The notes under the pieces: model-generated | What the model was told of the DNA's origin: nothing | Database searches by the model: none | The model's input: the letters and a program-made list of their open reading frames with translations, nothing else | Shown: piece by piece, positions 16,322 to 25,328 of the stretch | Numbering within the stretch: position 1 is the first letter of the stretch | Layout: each line of letters starts with the position of its first letter | Program-made: the position numbers and the translations under genes | Origin: Bdellovibrio sp047344985 | GTDB lineage: Bacteria > Bdellovibrionota > Bdellovibrionia > Bdellovibrionales > Bdellovibrionaceae | Reading direction: 5' to 3' | Length of the DNA: 64,000 nucleotides | Assembly: GCF_047344985.1 (NCBI RefSeq) | Contig: NZ_CP178861.1 | Span: 1,798,001-1,862,000 of the forward strand

Positions 16322-17648
16322 ATTTTCGCCGAAGGTGGCGATTATCGGTCGTCCCAACGTAGGTAAGTCGACGTTATTTAATATCATTACTGACAGCCGT
16401 AAAGCCGTGGTGAAAAACCAAGCCGGAGTGACTCGTGATATTATCATCGAGCCTGTGGATATCTGGGGAAAACAATTCGATTTAATCGATACGGGCGGTA
16501 TCACGGAAGCCGGAGATATTTTCTCTAAACTCATTCGTGAACAAGTCACAGAATTTTTGCATTCTGTAGATTTGATTGTCGCGGTGATGGATGGTCGCGT
16601 GGGTCTTGTGCCTGAAGATCGCGACATTATTCGTGTTGCGAAACAAACAGGAAAACCGTTTTTGCTCGTGATCAACAAGGTCGACAAAGTGATTGATGAA
16701 GAGATGTTTAAAGCGGACTTCTATGAGTTCGGTGTCGACATCATCGCGGCTTCCTTTGAGCAACGTCGTGGCGTGGGTGAGATCCTTGAGTGGATCGTAA
16801 AACAAGTTCCAGAAAATCCAGGGACAGTGAAAGAGGGAATGAACATAGCTATCGTCGGTAAGCCGAACGTGGGTAAGAGTTCTATCTGTAACTGCATTCT
16901 TGGTTCCAACCGCATGATCGTATCTGATGTTGCGGGAACGACGATTGACTCCGTGGATTCTCCATTTATCTATAATGGAGCAAAGTACACGTTGGTTGAT
17001 ACAGCAGGTCTTCGTAAATCAGCTCGTCGTGAAGAAGATTTAGAAATCATCTCGGCGTTTAAGTCTCAAGAGGCTATTCGTCGCGCTGACATCGTTCTTT
17101 TAATGGTCGATGGAACTTTGGGCCCGACGGATCAAGATGCGCGCATCATGCAAGCTATCTTGGAAGATCACAAAGGCGTGATCTTGGTTGCAAATAAATC
17201 CGACCTTGGCGGTAAAGAAGTTCCGGAATATCGTAAGACTTTCCGTGAGCAGGTTGAGCGCGTATTCCACTTCTTTAAAGACGTCCATATCGTCTTTACG
17301 AGTGCGAAAACAGGTCAAGGGATCGACGATCTTTTTGAAATGATCGCGAAAGTATCTGGTCAGATGAACTTCCGGGTTCCAACATCAGAGTTGAACGATT
17401 TCTTCTTTGAGACGATTCGTAAAGCTCCAGCTCCGGTCTGGGGAACAACGAACGTGAAGTTCTATTATCTCACTCAGACTTATCAAAGACCTCCTGCATT
17501 CATCGCGTTTGCGAATCATCCTGATGGCGTGACAAATTCGTACCGTCGTTTCTTGATTAAGAATATCAAGGAGCGTTGGGATCTTCACGGTCTGCCAATT
17601 CGTATTTTCTGTATGAAGTCTCGTCGTGGTGGTGGAGATAATGAATAA
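16299..17648 (+). CDS. der: Double GTPase Der (EngA), 50S ribosome assembly
   Basis: A 449-residue GTPase with two tandem G domains and a C-terminal KH-like domain. First G domain: GRPNVGKSTLF, DTGGI, NKVD. Second: GKPNVGKSSIC, DTAGLRKSARR, NKSD. The C-terminus contains the usual PPAFIAFANHPDGV and SYRRFLIKNIKE. AAGGAG is seven bases before the ATG, which lies inside the end of era. It overlaps the downstream transporter gene by eight bases. Together with rnc and era this makes a ribosome-maturation block. Confidence 0.96.
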   Translation: MEQNQRAEFSPKVAIIGRPNVGKSTLFNIITDSRKAVVKNQAGVTRDIIIEPVDIWGKQFDLIDTGGITEAGDIFSKLIREQVTEFLHSVDLIVAVMDGRVGLVPEDRDIIRVAKQTGKPFLLVINKVDKVIDEEMFKADFYEFGVDIIAASFEQRRGVGEILEWIVKQVPENPGTVKEGMNIAIVGKPNVGKSSICNCILGSNRMIVSDVAGTTIDSVDSPFIYNGAKYTLVDTAGLRKSARREEDLEIISAFKSQEAIRRADIVLLMVDGTLGPTDQDARIMQAILEDHKGVILVANKSDLGGKEVPEYRKTFREQVERVFHFFKDVHIVFTSAKTGQGIDDLFEMIAKVSGQMNFRVPTSELNDFFFETIRKAPAPVWGTTNVKFYYLTQTYQRPPAFIAFANHPDGVTNSYRRFLIKNIKERWDLHGLPIRIFCMKSRRGGGDNE

Positions 17649-19005
17649 ACGCGGCTCGTGGAGAACACGCTTTGGATTTTACCTTTTGGCCATCGGCTCT
17701 GCCTGTGGTCTGGGAAATCTATGGCGTTTTCCCTATGTGGTCGGTGAAAACGGAGGCGGGGCGTTTATCCTGATTTACGTTTTCATGGCTCTGGCGATTG
17801 GCGCGCCGATGTTGATTGCGGAATTGATGGTCGGGAAAAACAGCCGTCGTTCGGTGATCGTAGCAACTCAACAGTTGGGTCAGAAAGCCGGTCGTGGTTT
17901 CCGCTGGGCCGGTCGTTTTGCCGTGATCTTAAGCATCGTTGTGCTTTCGTATTATGCTGTGATCAGCGGTTGGGTTTTGCATTTCATGACGCAATTCCTG
18001 ATTTCATTTTTCAGTCCGCCTGAAATGGTTACGGCAAAAACAAATTTAGCGGCATTGATGTCCAATGGTTGGTTGCAGTTGATGCTTGCCAGTGCGCATT
18101 TGTTGATCACGGTTGTCGTTGTTGTGAAAGGTGTGCAAGAAGGTCTAGAAAAATGGATCGGCTACACGATGCCACTTTTCGCGGTGCTCGTGGGAATTTT
18201 AGTCGTAAAATCTTTTTCGATGCCTTCGACGCCCGAAGTTTTACGTTTTCTTTTTTATCCTGATTTTTCAAAACTCACTTGGTCTTCTTTGAATCATGCT
18301 TTGGGACACGTGTTTTTCACATTGTCCGTTGGATTTGGAACCATGGTGACGTTTGGCTCGTACATGCGTGAGTCTGATCATGCACCCACGGCGGGTTTCC
18401 GTGTGACGTTGGTGGATACAGCGATTTCCTTGATCGCGGTTGTGATGATTTTCCCTGTCGCGTTCCAAGCTTCGAATGTGCCTTTAACAGATCCTGCTTT
18501 GATGTTTGAAGTTTTGCCGAAGTATCTTTTGGGTATTCGCGGTGGAACATTATTTGGTTTGGCTTTTTTTGCGTGTCTTTATATGGCGGCACTGAACGCC
18601 AGCATTGGTTTGTTAGAGGTTGTTGTTTCAAACTGGGTGGATGCGCAAAAGAAAATGGATCGCGGCAGAGCGACTTGGTACTCAGGTGTTTTTGCCCTGG
18701 TGCTGACAATTCTTCCGGCGCTTTCAAGCTCGGTATTTAAAGACATTCGGGTATTAGGAAGATCGTTGATTGAGTCTTTGGACTCGTTGTTGATCAACTG
18801 GTTCTTGCCGATGGTCGCCTTGGGAATCCTTGTTGCCTACAATCGTGGGACCACGGAAAAAGAAAAAGAACTGAGTTTTGTCGATAAGGATAAATTCGTC
18901 AGCTACACCATGTATCCGCACTGGAGTTTTACTTTGAAGTGGGCGGCGCCAGCCGTGATTGTGTTGGGGCTTGTGTTGCAGATTATCGGTGTTTTCTTTA
19001 AATAG
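17641..19005 (+). CDS. Neurotransmitter:sodium symporter (NSS/SNF) family transporter
   Basis: Inner-membrane sodium-coupled transporter, LeuT-like fold, with about 11-12 hydrophobic segments in 454 residues. The N-terminal signature GSACGLGNLWRFPYVVGENG contains the unwound TM1 sodium and substrate site, followed by GGGAFILIYV. Bacterial members with this pattern move amino acids; the substrate cannot be told from sequence. A GTG at 17626 is also in frame, but the ATG at 17641, just behind GGTGGAG, aligns better with family starts. It overlaps der by eight bases and is followed by a strong terminator, so it closes this operon. Confidence 0.9.
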   Translation: MNKRGSWRTRFGFYLLAIGSACGLGNLWRFPYVVGENGGGAFILIYVFMALAIGAPMLIAELMVGKNSRRSVIVATQQLGQKAGRGFRWAGRFAVILSIVVLSYYAVISGWVLHFMTQFLISFFSPPEMVTAKTNLAALMSNGWLQLMLASAHLLITVVVVVKGVQEGLEKWIGYTMPLFAVLVGILVVKSFSMPSTPEVLRFLFYPDFSKLTWSSLNHALGHVFFTLSVGFGTMVTFGSYMRESDHAPTAGFRVTLVDTAISLIAVVMIFPVAFQASNVPLTDPALMFEVLPKYLLGIRGGTLFGLAFFACLYMAALNASIGLLEVVVSNWVDAQKKMDRGRATWYSGVFALVLTILPALSSSVFKDIRVLGRSLIESLDSLLINWFLPMVALGILVAYNRGTTEKEKELSFVDKDKFVSYTMYPHWSFTLKWAAPAVIVLGLVLQIIGVFFK

Positions 19006-19031
19006 AATTTTTTAGAAGTATTAAAATAAAA

Positions 19032-19056
19032 ATGGCCTCACTCGGAGGCCTTTTTT
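19032..19056. terminator. Bidirectional terminator between convergent genes
   Basis: GGCCTC and GAGGCC pair around a short loop, flanked by an A-tract and TTTTTTATTTT. It serves the symporter gene on the plus strand and probably the barrel gene on the minus strand. Confidence 0.85.
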
Positions 19057-19077
19057 ATTTTAAGTGATAAAATGTTT

Positions 19078-19848
19078 TTAGAAGTTCATTCCGAGAATCA
19101 CGAGGAAGTTATAAAAATCCCCTGTGAGGTTTTTATCTAGCTTTTCAGAGCCGTCAACATACGATTTGTTTTCGTCGCTGAAGTTCACATAGTGATAAGT
19201 TCCCTGAATTCCCAGATAAGCTTTTTTACGCATTAAAGGAATCTCTAGGCCGGCACCCAAATCAAAACCCATCGTGGAGTCGCGGCTGAATCCGTCAAGG
19301 CCAGCGATGGTGTAGGTGCGGTAGAATTGCCCAAGACCGCCGAGGATATAAGGATTAAGATCGGCTAGACCGCGTGTGACGTTCTGTGTGTTTAAGTAAT
19401 ACTTTAAATCGACATTTACCGATGTAATAGACACATTCCCTGTGTAAGATTTCGATTCGTTATTCACGGTGAATTTTACGGCGTGGTCGCCAGTTTGGAA
19501 ACCCAGACTCATAGCCACGCGAAGATCAAAGAAGTAGCTTAAGAAAATACCGAAAGTCGGCGCACTTTCATAGGCATCGGCAAAGTTTCCGGTAAAGCCG
19601 CGATAGCCACCCGCAAGTCCCACCGTAAAGAAACGGCCGTTACGGAAAAAGTTGATGTCTGCTTCTTCGTCAGACTCTTCATCGAATTCACTGTAGTCGG
19701 TGAAAGGGTCATAAGCCTCATCGGGATCGACTTGTGAGACAAGGTAAGATTTGTGGTCTGATTGAGCATGAGCTTGCGTAGGCAAAAAGCTAATTCCCAG
19801 CAGGAAAGCTAGAAGAATAAACTGAAATAGTGGTGCTGCGGTTTTCAC
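19078..19848 (-). CDS. Outer-membrane beta-barrel protein, unknown role
   Basis: A 256-residue exported protein. The signal peptide spans about residues 1-28 (ends QAHAQS). An acidic stretch (DPDEAYDPFTDYSEFDEESDEE) comes next and the remainder alternates short aromatic-rich strands (RFFTVGLAGGYRGFTGNF, LSYFFDLRVAMSLGFQTG), ending in the phenylalanine-terminated strand FYNFLVILGMNF that is typical for assembly by the BAM complex. GTG start with GGGGG five bases upstream. Resembles the OmpA-like or OmpW-size eight-strand barrels in general form only; I do not recognise the specific family. Confidence 0.8.
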   Translation of the reverse strand: MKTAAPLFQFILLAFLLGISFLPTQAHAQSDHKSYLVSQVDPDEAYDPFTDYSEFDEESDEEADINFFRNGRFFTVGLAGGYRGFTGNFADAYESAPTFGIFLSYFFDLRVAMSLGFQTGDHAVKFTVNNESKSYTGNVSITSVNVDLKYYLNTQNVTRGLADLNPYILGGLGQFYRTYTIAGLDGFSRDSTMGFDLGAGLEIPLMRKKAYLGIQGTYHYVNFSDENKSYVDGSEKLDKNLTGDFYNFLVILGMNF

Positions 19849-19971
19849 AAGTTCCCCCTCTGAATATTATCGAATAAAAGAGGGCAAAACTTCAAAAAAA
19901 AGTATCAAAACGAAGTCCAGACTTCACGCTTTGTCTCAAGCTGAAACACTTCCCTCTGGTTAAGGTCGTGC

Positions 19972-20529
19972 TTAGAGGGGTTCAGCTAAAGCTTTTTCAA
20001 TTTCTCTAACAATCGAATCGGAAGACGGTTTTGTGATGGAGCTCCATCTTTCGATAACGTCGCCTTTGCGATTCACCAGAAACTTTTCAAAATTCCAACT
20101 GACATCGGCGAAAAGAAGGCCTGGTTTTTTACGAGTCAAAAATTCGTAAACCGGTTGCTTGTCAGGACCTTTCACAGGAGCTTTTTCAAAAAAAGGAAAG
20201 GTGATGCCGTATTCTTTTTCAGCGAATTTCTGAATGGCCGCACCGTCTGCTTTTTCCTGTTTGAAATCATTGGAAGGAAAAGCAAGAACGACGAAGCCGC
20301 GGTCTGCGTATTTTTTGTACAATTCTTCAAGTTCTTTCAGCTGCGGAGTGAAGCCGCATTGGGAGGCCGTGTTAACAACAAGGACGACTTTGCCCCTGTA
20401 AGTGGAAAAATTAATCTTTTTTCCCGTCAAAGTTGTCGCGGAAAGATCAAAGAAGTTCTCTGTCGCGTCTTTAGCGTAGCCTGCTGTGTGTAAGCCAAAA
20501 ATCAGGGCAAAAATGAAGAGAAAACGCAT
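19972..20529 (-). CDS. Exported glutathione-peroxidase-like thiol peroxidase
   Basis: A 185-residue thioredoxin-fold peroxidase with a signal peptide (about 1-19, ending AGYAKD), so it acts in the periplasm. The peroxidatic site is NTASQCGFTPQ with Cys58 in place of selenocysteine; WNFEKFLV gives the Trp/Asn of the active-site tetrad. The second conserved block reads FPSNDFKQE where FPCNQFG.QE is common, so the usual resolving cysteine is Ser here. It may rely on an external thiol partner. The ATG at 20529 is preferred over a GTG two codons upstream because of its spacing from GAGG. Confidence 0.88.
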   Translation of the reverse strand: MRFLFIFALIFGLHTAGYAKDATENFFDLSATTLTGKKINFSTYRGKVVLVVNTASQCGFTPQLKELEELYKKYADRGFVVLAFPSNDFKQEKADGAAIQKFAEKEYGITFPFFEKAPVKGPDKQPVYEFLTRKKPGLLFADVSWNFEKFLVNRKGDVIERWSSITKPSSDSIVREIEKALAEPL

Positions 20530-20693
20530 ACTCACCTCGTCCTCGGGAGAGTCTAAGAGGGACTTCGAAAAATCACAAGAAAAAGCCCCGGGGGAGTGTT
20601 TGGATGCAGTGCGCGGCTTTGACTTTGCGAGGGCCTGATTTTCTAATTATTACTTCAAGTTAGGTCGTTCTTTGTCTGAGGAGTAAAATAGCG

Positions 20694-21995
20694 ATGGAGT
20701 TGGGAAATCCGGTCATCTTGATTTCTGCTTTTGGGCGCGGTCACTGGTTGGCGGCGGCCTTGGCGCAAGAAGGTATCAAGACAACTCTCGTGGACGTGTC
20801 TTCGAAGTTGGGTGTGTGGCCGTCCGAAGACGTAGAAGGCCCTTTTGGTTTTTTTCGTAACGAGAAAATTTCTGAATCGCAAATGGAGCGTTTGTACGCC
20901 GACGATCCTTACGATGAAGTTCCCAACGGATTTACTCTGTGGCAGAAGCAAGGTCCGTTTGAGTTTAAAGGTCCGACGACAAAATTTAAAATCGAAAAAA
21001 CATCTCTTTCCTCGCACATCAAAGATTTTCTTTTAAGCGGCACCGGCAATAAAAATACAAAAGCTTTATATAAAAATCTGGATGCTTTTAATTTTGAACA
21101 AAGCTGGCTTTTGCATCTCGCTCATCAGTGGGCGGGAACGACTTATAAACCCAATGCCCAAGGTGCAAGGGCGGGGGAAGCGGTTCCGCTTTTTTCTTCT
21201 TTCTTGGTTCGTCAGGCTACACGCAACGGCCTTGAGCAATCTTTGGAGTGGCTGGCGACAAAAGGTGTTGAAGTCATCCGACCTCAGCAGATCGTTGATG
21301 CCTCTTTTGGCGGAGGAAAATCCATCACAGGTCTTGAACTCTCTGGAGAGAAGCAAGGTCTTTTCCGTCTCGAGCAAATCGTATGGATGCTCACAAGTGA
21401 GGAAAGTTATTTTTTAAATGAACGTCTAGGAAAATACTTTTTCCCAGAAGGACCTCTAGAGCCCGAGTGGTGCTGGGTTCGCTACCGCGTGAGTCTTCAG
21501 CAGTGCTTTGAGCGTGATCATCTTCCGGCGCACACGCTGGTGATGGATGATCTTTATTCTCCGTGGACTCATGAAAATATGATGGTCCTGCAGAGAACGA
21601 CGTTGCCGGACCAGTTTGATGTGTGGATGAGAATCCCGACGGTGCAACGCTTTAATAAAGAATACCTCACAGTTCGCAGTCTGCGCATGAAAGCAAATCT
21701 GGTCGAACGTATGTCATTGTCTGACCCTCAGGTTTTAAGTTTTCCGCAAGAGTATTATTATACTTATGCACAACTTGGAGCTGCGCGCTTCCCGGTTTTC
21801 GGAGAAAAGCAAAGCTCCCGTCGCGGAAAAGTTCTTTACAGCAATTTACAACTCGATGGGCCGGAAGAGTGGCCTCATTATGCGTGGGGTTCTTACTTTG
21901 AACGTCATGAAATGATTTTGAGTCAGCTTGTAAACTGGTGGAAAGAAAAATTGTTGAAAGAGCAAAAAGAAAAGAGAAAGGAACAAGTTCCGTGA
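20694..21995 (+). CDS. Rossmann-like protein, possible FAD/NAD-dependent oxidoreductase relative
   Basis: A 433-residue cytoplasmic protein. The start PVILISAFGRGHWLAAALAQ followed by GIKTTLVDVS looks like a nucleotide-binding beta-alpha-beta unit, but the glycine pattern (G.G..L) is degenerate. The end region (YSNLQLDGPEEWPHYAWGSY) recalls the C-terminal FAD-contact segment of amine-oxidase-like flavoproteins. I do not recognise a specific family, and catalytic residues cannot be named. The last 15 residues are a charged Lys/Glu tail. GAGGAG precedes the ATG; the stop overlaps the purB GTG start by four bases, so it is co-translated with purB, with no obvious metabolic link. Confidence 0.72.
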   Translation: MELGNPVILISAFGRGHWLAAALAQEGIKTTLVDVSSKLGVWPSEDVEGPFGFFRNEKISESQMERLYADDPYDEVPNGFTLWQKQGPFEFKGPTTKFKIEKTSLSSHIKDFLLSGTGNKNTKALYKNLDAFNFEQSWLLHLAHQWAGTTYKPNAQGARAGEAVPLFSSFLVRQATRNGLEQSLEWLATKGVEVIRPQQIVDASFGGGKSITGLELSGEKQGLFRLEQIVWMLTSEESYFLNERLGKYFFPEGPLEPEWCWVRYRVSLQQCFERDHLPAHTLVMDDLYSPWTHENMMVLQRTTLPDQFDVWMRIPTVQRFNKEYLTVRSLRMKANLVERMSLSDPQVLSFPQEYYYTYAQLGAARFPVFGEKQSSRRGKVLYSNLQLDGPEEWPHYAWGSYFERHEMILSQLVNWWKEKLLKEQKEKRKEQVP

Positions 21996-23275
21996 TCGAA
22001 AGATACACCCGACCTGAAATGGGCCTTTTGTGGCACGCAGATCATAGATTCGGAAAAATGATGGAAGTCGAAATCGCCGTGGCTCAAGTGCAAGCGCAAA
22101 TGGGCATCATCCCTAAGAACGCAGCCAAGGTGATTGCGCAAAAAGCTCGCTTCAACGTCAAACGTATTTCGGAAATTGAGAAAGAAACGAAGCACGATGT
22201 GATCGCCTTTGTTTCGAACATGGCTGAAAACGTTGGTCCTCAAGGAAAATTCATTCACTACGGTCTGACATCGTCAGATGTTTTAGATACAGCCTTTAGT
22301 TTGCAAGTGCGCGAAGCGGGCGCTGTGTTGATGAAATCTATCGAAGGTCTTGAGAAATCTTTAAAGTCTTTAGTGAATAAACATGCGGATACTTTGTGCG
22401 CGGGTCGCACACACGGGATGTTTGCAGAGCCGACAACATTTGGTTTTAAAATGGCGGGTTTCCTGGCGGAAACGGAACGCAATAAAAAACGCGTGAAGGC
22501 CGCTCTTGATAACATGATGATTTGTAAGCTCAGCGGAGCGGTGGGAACTTACTCCAGCCAATCTCCAAAAGTGGAAGCGGCTGTTGCAAAGAAGCTTAAA
22601 TTGAAAGCGGAAACAATCGCGACACAAGTGATTCCGCGCGATCGCCATGCCGAGATGTTAAATGCCTTAGCGATTTTAGGAACGGGACTAGAGCGTTTGG
22701 CGATCGAACTTCGCCACTTGCAAAGAAGTGATGTGGCGGAAGTGACGGAAGGATTTACGAAGGGCCAAAAGGGTTCTTCAGCAATGCCTCATAAGAAAAA
22801 TCCGATCAGTGCTGAAAACATCACGGGACTTTCCCGCTTGCTTCGCGGTTACGCGATTGCGGGACTTGAAAACGTGGCTTTGTGGCATGAGCGTGACATC
22901 AGTCATTCTTCCGTAGAGCGCGTGGTGTTTCCGGATGCGTTTATCGTGGCGGATTATGCGCTAAACCGCATGAGCATTTTGTTAGATGGTCTGGATGTGA
23001 ATAAAAAACGCATGCTCGACAATATTGAAAGTTCGCAAGGACAGATTTTCAGTTCGCATGTTTTGCTGGGACTCGTACAAAAAGGCATGCGTCGTGAAGA
23101 TGCTTACGTTTTGGTGCAACGCCTTTGTCACTCACTTGGTTATGGTGAGCATTTAAGAGACAAGCTCATGGTGGATGACGAAGTTCGCGGACTTTTAAAA
23201 CCCAAAGAGATTGATGAGATCTTTACAGGGAAGAAACACAAGAAATCGATCAAAGAAATTATCAAAAGAGTTTAA
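21992..23275 (+). CDS. purB: Adenylosuccinate lyase
   Basis: Fumarase/aspartase-superfamily enzyme that removes fumarate from SAICAR and from adenylosuccinate in purine synthesis. The 427-residue product starts IERYTRPEMGLLW, has the HYGLTSSDVLDTA and GRTHGMFAEPTTFG active-site regions and the superfamily signature GSSAMPHKKNPI. The GTG at 21992 is chosen over an earlier ATG at 21938 because AAAGGA lies about nine bases upstream, the GTGA overlap with the previous gene is typical, and family members begin exactly here. Confidence 0.95.
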   Translation: MIERYTRPEMGLLWHADHRFGKMMEVEIAVAQVQAQMGIIPKNAAKVIAQKARFNVKRISEIEKETKHDVIAFVSNMAENVGPQGKFIHYGLTSSDVLDTAFSLQVREAGAVLMKSIEGLEKSLKSLVNKHADTLCAGRTHGMFAEPTTFGFKMAGFLAETERNKKRVKAALDNMMICKLSGAVGTYSSQSPKVEAAVAKKLKLKAETIATQVIPRDRHAEMLNALAILGTGLERLAIELRHLQRSDVAEVTEGFTKGQKGSSAMPHKKNPISAENITGLSRLLRGYAIAGLENVALWHERDISHSSVERVVFPDAFIVADYALNRMSILLDGLDVNKKRMLDNIESSQGQIFSSHVLLGLVQKGMRREDAYVLVQRLCHSLGYGEHLRDKLMVDDEVRGLLKPKEIDEIFTGKKHKKSIKEIIKRV

Positions 23276-23277
23276 TC

Positions 23278-24210
23278 GTGACGAATTGGAAGTTTTTTAA
23301 CGAAGGTGACATTGTTGATGTGGTAGCTCCAGGTTACCCGTCAAAGCCTCATGAGGTTGAGGGGGCTCACGATTTTCTTTTGAAATGGAAATTGCAACCG
23401 CGCATTCCTAAAGGCCTTATTAAGCCGCATTTTTTGCACGCTCACGAAGACGAAGCGCGCTTTGCTTTTTTAAAAACGGCGATTGAATCCAAAGACTCTC
23501 GCGTGATCTGGTGTTTGCGTGGTGGCTACGGGAGCAATCGTTTGATCCCGATGCTTGCCAAACTTAAAAAACCAAAAGAGCCAAAACTTCTTCTTGGCAT
23601 CAGCGATATCACTTCATTGCATAGCTTTTTTATTCAGGAGTGGGGCTGGTCGACTTTGCATGCACCACTTTTAGATCGTTTGGGAAGAAACCTGGTTGCC
23701 CCAAAGTACGAAAAAGAATTGCATGATATTCTTTTTGGTCAAGAGACTGAGGTGGCGTTTAAGAATCTAAAACCGCTGAACGAGGCGGCTCGCAAAGTAA
23801 AGAGTCTCAAATCAAAAATTGTCGGCGGGAATCTCACGGTTCTTCAATCCTCTATGGGGACACCTTGGCAATTGCAGACGAAAAAATCTTTGCTCTTTGT
23901 AGAAGACATTGGTGAGCGTGGCTATCGTATTGACCGCATGTTTGAACAGTTCCGTCAGGCGGGATTGTTTAAACAATGTGACGGAATCATTCTGGGTGAT
24001 TTTGTCGGCGGCGAAGAGCCCGCCACTCAAAAAAATAATTTTAAATTAGTATTTAAGCGTTGGGCCCAGGATCTTGATATTCCTTTGTTTCAGGGACTTC
24101 AAGCAGGCCACGCTGTAATTCAACGACCTGTTCCTTTTAATACTCCGTGTGTTTTGGATGTAGACAAAGGAAAGGGCCATTTGGTGATTCAAACCGGAGG
24201 GCGTAAATGA
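23278..24210 (+). CDS. ldcA: LD-carboxypeptidase (peptidase S66 family)
   Basis: Removes the terminal D-Ala from muropeptide tetrapeptides in the cytoplasm, a step in peptidoglycan recycling. The 310-residue sequence has the S66 landmarks: IWCLRGGYGSNRL, nucleophile Ser109 in LLGISDITSL, a Glu in VEDIGERGYRIDRMF, and a His in GLQAGHA. No signal peptide is present. GTG start. It is followed by a SxxK serine hydrolase (four-base overlap) and by mpl, which together support the recycling role; a microcin-immunity role (MccF branch) is less likely in this context. Confidence 0.88.
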   Translation: MTNWKFFNEGDIVDVVAPGYPSKPHEVEGAHDFLLKWKLQPRIPKGLIKPHFLHAHEDEARFAFLKTAIESKDSRVIWCLRGGYGSNRLIPMLAKLKKPKEPKLLLGISDITSLHSFFIQEWGWSTLHAPLLDRLGRNLVAPKYEKELHDILFGQETEVAFKNLKPLNEAARKVKSLKSKIVGGNLTVLQSSMGTPWQLQTKKSLLFVEDIGERGYRIDRMFEQFRQAGLFKQCDGIILGDFVGGEEPATQKNNFKLVFKRWAQDLDIPLFQGLQAGHAVIQRPVPFNTPCVLDVDKGKGHLVIQTGGRK

Positions 24211-25268
24211 AATTTTCAGTCTTAGAAAAAAACCTTATTAAACAGCTTGAAGAGCGTATTCGCGACACCACTCCGGGCGTGATGGTGCGTGCCTATCAAG
24301 GCGGTCGTATTATCTGTGACGTTGCTGTGGGAAATACGTATGCGTATTATGATCTTGCGAGCCTCACGAAAGTTATTTTTACGACTCAGGCGATGATGTA
24401 TGCCTACGAACAGGGGAAGTGGAATTTTGAAACAAAGGTTTCGGATTTTCTTTCTTGGTTTCCGCACAAGGAAACAAAAATAACGGAACTTCTTACGCAC
24501 AGCTCAGGTCTTGCATGGTGGCTTCCTTTGTATCAGGAAATCAATACGCAGCTTCCGACGGAAAAGCGTCGTGAGCAGCTTAAAGATATTCTCAAAGGCC
24601 TTAAAATTGAAAAACAAGAAACGGCTGTATATTCCGACGTTGGCTTTTTGGTTCTTGGATTTATTTTAGAAAAATTCTTCGACAAGCCTCTTTTGGATGT
24701 TTGGGAAGAAGTGAAAAATAAATTCTATCTGGGAACGACATTAGAGTTCCACCCGGAAAATCAGTTCACAACCAGAGCGGCTTTGTTTGCGCCCACCGAA
24801 GAGTGTCCTGTGCGTAAAAAACTCATCCAGGGCGAAGTTCATGATCTGAACTGCTGGTCTTTAGGTGGGGTTTCGACTCACGCAGGTCTTTTCGGAAGTA
24901 TTGATGATACCGGCTGGTTCTCATTGCATCTGCGTTCGCAGCTCATGGGAATTGCCCGTTATTCTATTCGCCAAAAGACCGCGCAACTTTTTGCCAAGCG
25001 CGCTCTTCCGGAAGGAAAAGGCGACTGGGCGATGGGATATATGATGCCGACACCGGGATCCGCAAGCTGCGGGACTTATTTCTCATTGGATTCTATTGGG
25101 CACACGGGCTTTACAGGAACGTCCATTTGGTATGATCCAAAGATGGATATGAGTGTGATCATTCTTTCCAATCGAGTTCTTTACGGAGCCGATAATAAAG
25201 CCTTTGGAAAATTGCGTCCCGAGATACATAATTGGATTGTCGAAAATTACAGACGTAGCGGAGTGTAG
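24207..25268 (+). CDS. Serine hydrolase, beta-lactamase / PBP-like (class C fold)
   Basis: A 353-residue penicillin-recognising-fold protein without signal peptide. Motif 1 SxxK is SLTK at 52-55 (YYDLASLTKV), motif 2 is YSD (AVYSDVGFLVLG), and motif 3 is HTG (IGHTGFTGTS). The family includes esterases, D-amino-acid peptidases and beta-lactamase-like proteins; the cytoplasmic setting between ldcA and mpl makes action on recycled muropeptides the best guess. It starts with an ATGA overlap with ldcA. Specific substrate unknown. Confidence 0.85.
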   Translation: MKFSVLEKNLIKQLEERIRDTTPGVMVRAYQGGRIICDVAVGNTYAYYDLASLTKVIFTTQAMMYAYEQGKWNFETKVSDFLSWFPHKETKITELLTHSSGLAWWLPLYQEINTQLPTEKRREQLKDILKGLKIEKQETAVYSDVGFLVLGFILEKFFDKPLLDVWEEVKNKFYLGTTLEFHPENQFTTRAALFAPTEECPVRKKLIQGEVHDLNCWSLGGVSTHAGLFGSIDDTGWFSLHLRSQLMGIARYSIRQKTAQLFAKRALPEGKGDWAMGYMMPTPGSASCGTYFSLDSIGHTGFTGTSIWYDPKMDMSVIILSNRVLYGADNKAFGKLRPEIHNWIVENYRRSGV

Positions 25269-25328
25269 GGCGGCAGCCCACAGAGTGGAGTGAGCTCGGC
25301 TCGCGGAACTGAAGTAGCAGGAGAATTT

